Shown here: positions 7,248 through 8,298 of the stretch, piece by piece
Layout: each line of letters opens with the position of its first letter
Position numbering within the stretch: the stretch's first letter is position 1
Source of the DNA: Desulfoprunum sp.
Lineage (GTDB): Bacteria > Desulfobacterota > Desulfobulbia > Desulfobulbales > Desulfocapsaceae
Direction: 5' to 3'
DNA: 8,298 nucleotides
Assembly: GCA_030696435.1 (NCBI GenBank)
Contig: JAUYSF010000428.1
Location: forward strand, 1-8,298
Notes under the pieces: generated by a model
What the model was told of the DNA's origin: nothing
Seen by the model: the letters and a program-made list of their open reading frames with translations, nothing else
The model's database searches: none
Position numbers and translations under genes: made by a program

Positions 7248-8298
7248 TAGAATCTGTACGACACCGTTACAAACCCGGAAATGCCTTCCCGCGGGAAATC
7301 ATAGGGGACTTTCGGTCCCGTCCCAGCCAGGTTTACCGCTCCGCCGGAGGTATCCGGGTCCGTGTAACGCTGGTCAAAGAGATTGCGGACCGAGGTCTGA
7401 ATCTCCAGAGTTTTATAAAAGTTCTTGAGCGTCACAGCCAGATCGACGGTGGTGTAGGAGGGCGCCTCCGGCCGGCTGTCCCCTTTGTCGCGCGGCCGGG
7501 GGCCGGTCCAGAGGACGTCGGTATGCAGATTCACGTACTGGCTCAGGGCATAGTTGACGCTGCCCGTGGCGCGCTGCGACGGGACATACGGCAGTGGCCG
7601 GTCCGTGTCGGCATTGCGGGGGTCCTGATAGGCATAGCTGAGCATCCAACTCAGATCGGTCTCGTAGGCGCCGTTCAGCCCCAGCTCGATTCCTTGCGTC
7701 TTGGAATTTCGGATATTGGCATAGGTTGGTGCGGGGGTAGCTGTGGGGTCCACGTCGATCTGGTCGTCGATCATGCTGTAAAAGAAGTTGAGATTGGCGG
7801 CGAAGAAACGGTTCAACCGCCAAGCCAGGCCGGCCTCATAGGTCTCAATCAGTTCCGGTTTGAGGTCGGGGTTGCCGAGTTGTGCCGGGTTATTGATATT
7901 GTAGAGCTCCTGAAAGTTGGGGGCCCGGAAGGCCTTGCCATAGAGCAGCTTCAGATCGGTATTCTCCAGAAAACTCCAAACCAGCCCGGCTCTGGGGTTG
8001 ACGGTGTTGCCAAAGTCGCTGTAATGGTCGTTGCGGACACCGGCTGTCAGGTTGACCCGGCCCGGAAGTTGCCATTCATCCTGCAGGTAAAGTGCCCAGA
8101 TCTGGCGTGTGGTGTCTCTGTTCCAGCTGAGAACCTCTTGCACAGAGGCAAGAGGAGCGCCGGTTGTGGGGTTATAGTTGGCCAATTGCCTGACGTCATA
8201 CTGACTCGACTCCTCAAAGGAGAGACCGGTGATCACATGATTCCCCTTGAAGGGATCCCAATCGAACTGCTGTTGGCCGCCGATGACACGGTTTTTGA
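7247..8298 (-). CDS. TonB-dependent outer-membrane receptor, C-terminal barrel (5' end beyond window)
   Basis: The frame is open from the right edge to the TAG at 7249-7247, giving about 349 residues of the C-terminal half of a TonB-dependent receptor, an outer-membrane barrel that imports scarce ligands using the proton motive force through TonB-ExbB-ExbD. A GTG at 8236 is an internal valine, not the start: the upstream codons read GGQQQFDWDPFKGNH, the usual barrel pattern leading into VITG. Further barrel signatures are YLQDEWQL and LTAGVRNDHYSDFG, then YGKAFRAPNFQELY with GNPDLKPE, the hallmark of siderophore, cobalamin and related receptors. VRNLFDQRYTDPD follows near the end, and the terminal strand finishes SYRF with an aromatic last residue, as outer-membrane barrels need for BAM-mediated assembly. 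Signal peptide, TonB box and plug domain lie outside the window, so the ligand cannot be assigned. It is the most upstream visible gene of the cluster. Confidence 0.95.
   Translation of the reverse strand, partial: KNRVIGGQQQFDWDPFKGNHVITGLSFEESSQYDVRQLANYNPTTGAPLASVQEVLSWNRDTTRQIWALYLQDEWQLPGRVNLTAGVRNDHYSDFGNTVNPRAGLVWSFLENTDLKLLYGKAFRAPNFQELYNINNPAQLGNPDLKPELIETYEAGLAWRLNRFFAANLNFFYSMIDDQIDVDPTATPAPTYANIRNSKTQGIELGLNGAYETDLSWMLSYAYQDPRNADTDRPLPYVPSQRATGSVNYALSQYVNLHTDVLWTGPRPRDKGDSRPEAPSYTTVDLAVTLKNFYKTLEIQTSVRNLFDQRYTDPDTSGGAVNLAGTGPKVPYDFPREGISGFVTVSYRF

Noticed and set aside
7247..8236. Complete receptor gene starting at the GTG at 8236
   Set aside because: The frame continues upstream to the window edge with barrel-like sequence (GGQQQFDWDPFKGNH), and there is no signal peptide or plug after the GTG, so it is an internal valine codon.
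1..8298. Mobile elements, CRISPR arrays, tRNA or rRNA genes
   Set aside because: Protein-coding genes fill all but about 53 bases of the window, and I saw no transposase, inverted-repeat pair, repeat-spacer pattern or tRNA-like fold.

Overview
The window looks like a piece of a Gram-negative bacterial chromosome. It encodes an outer-membrane TonB-dependent receptor and a Sec-exported periplasmic protein, and coding density is very high. The moderately high GC, the mitochondrial-type aconitase and the stack of hybrid histidine kinases would suit a Desulfobacterota (delta-proteobacterial) genome. That placement is an inference from gene style, not something the sequence proves.

Layout. A plus-strand aconitase gene, cut at its 5' end by the window edge, fills bases 1-1910. 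A 53-base convergent gap (1911-1963) holds a GC-rich hairpin that may serve both sides. Everything from 1964 to the right edge is a single minus-strand gene cluster. In transcription order it reads: the C-terminal part of a TonB-dependent receptor (cut by the right edge), a periplasmic substrate-binding protein of the ABC_sub_bind type, a membrane-bound hybrid histidine kinase (TM-sensor-TM-HAMP-HisKA-HATPase-REC plus a helical tail), and a soluble REC-PAS-HisKA-HATPase-REC hybrid kinase. Every junction in this cluster overlaps (TAGTG, ATGA, ATGA), so it is very probably one operon with translational coupling. No intergenic room for a promoter is visible inside it.

How the genes may work together. 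The receptor would bring a ligand across the outer membrane. The periplasmic protein, which has no ABC permease or ATPase next to it in the window, could bind that ligand and present it to the periplasmic domain of the membrane kinase. The signal would then reach the soluble kinase, which carries a receiver at each end. No HPt domain, DNA-binding domain or other recognisable output domain is encoded in the visible part, so the final output must lie elsewhere. This uptake-plus-sensing cassette is the most interesting thing in the window. The aconitase is ordinary central metabolism (TCA or glyoxylate cycle) and appears unrelated to the cluster.
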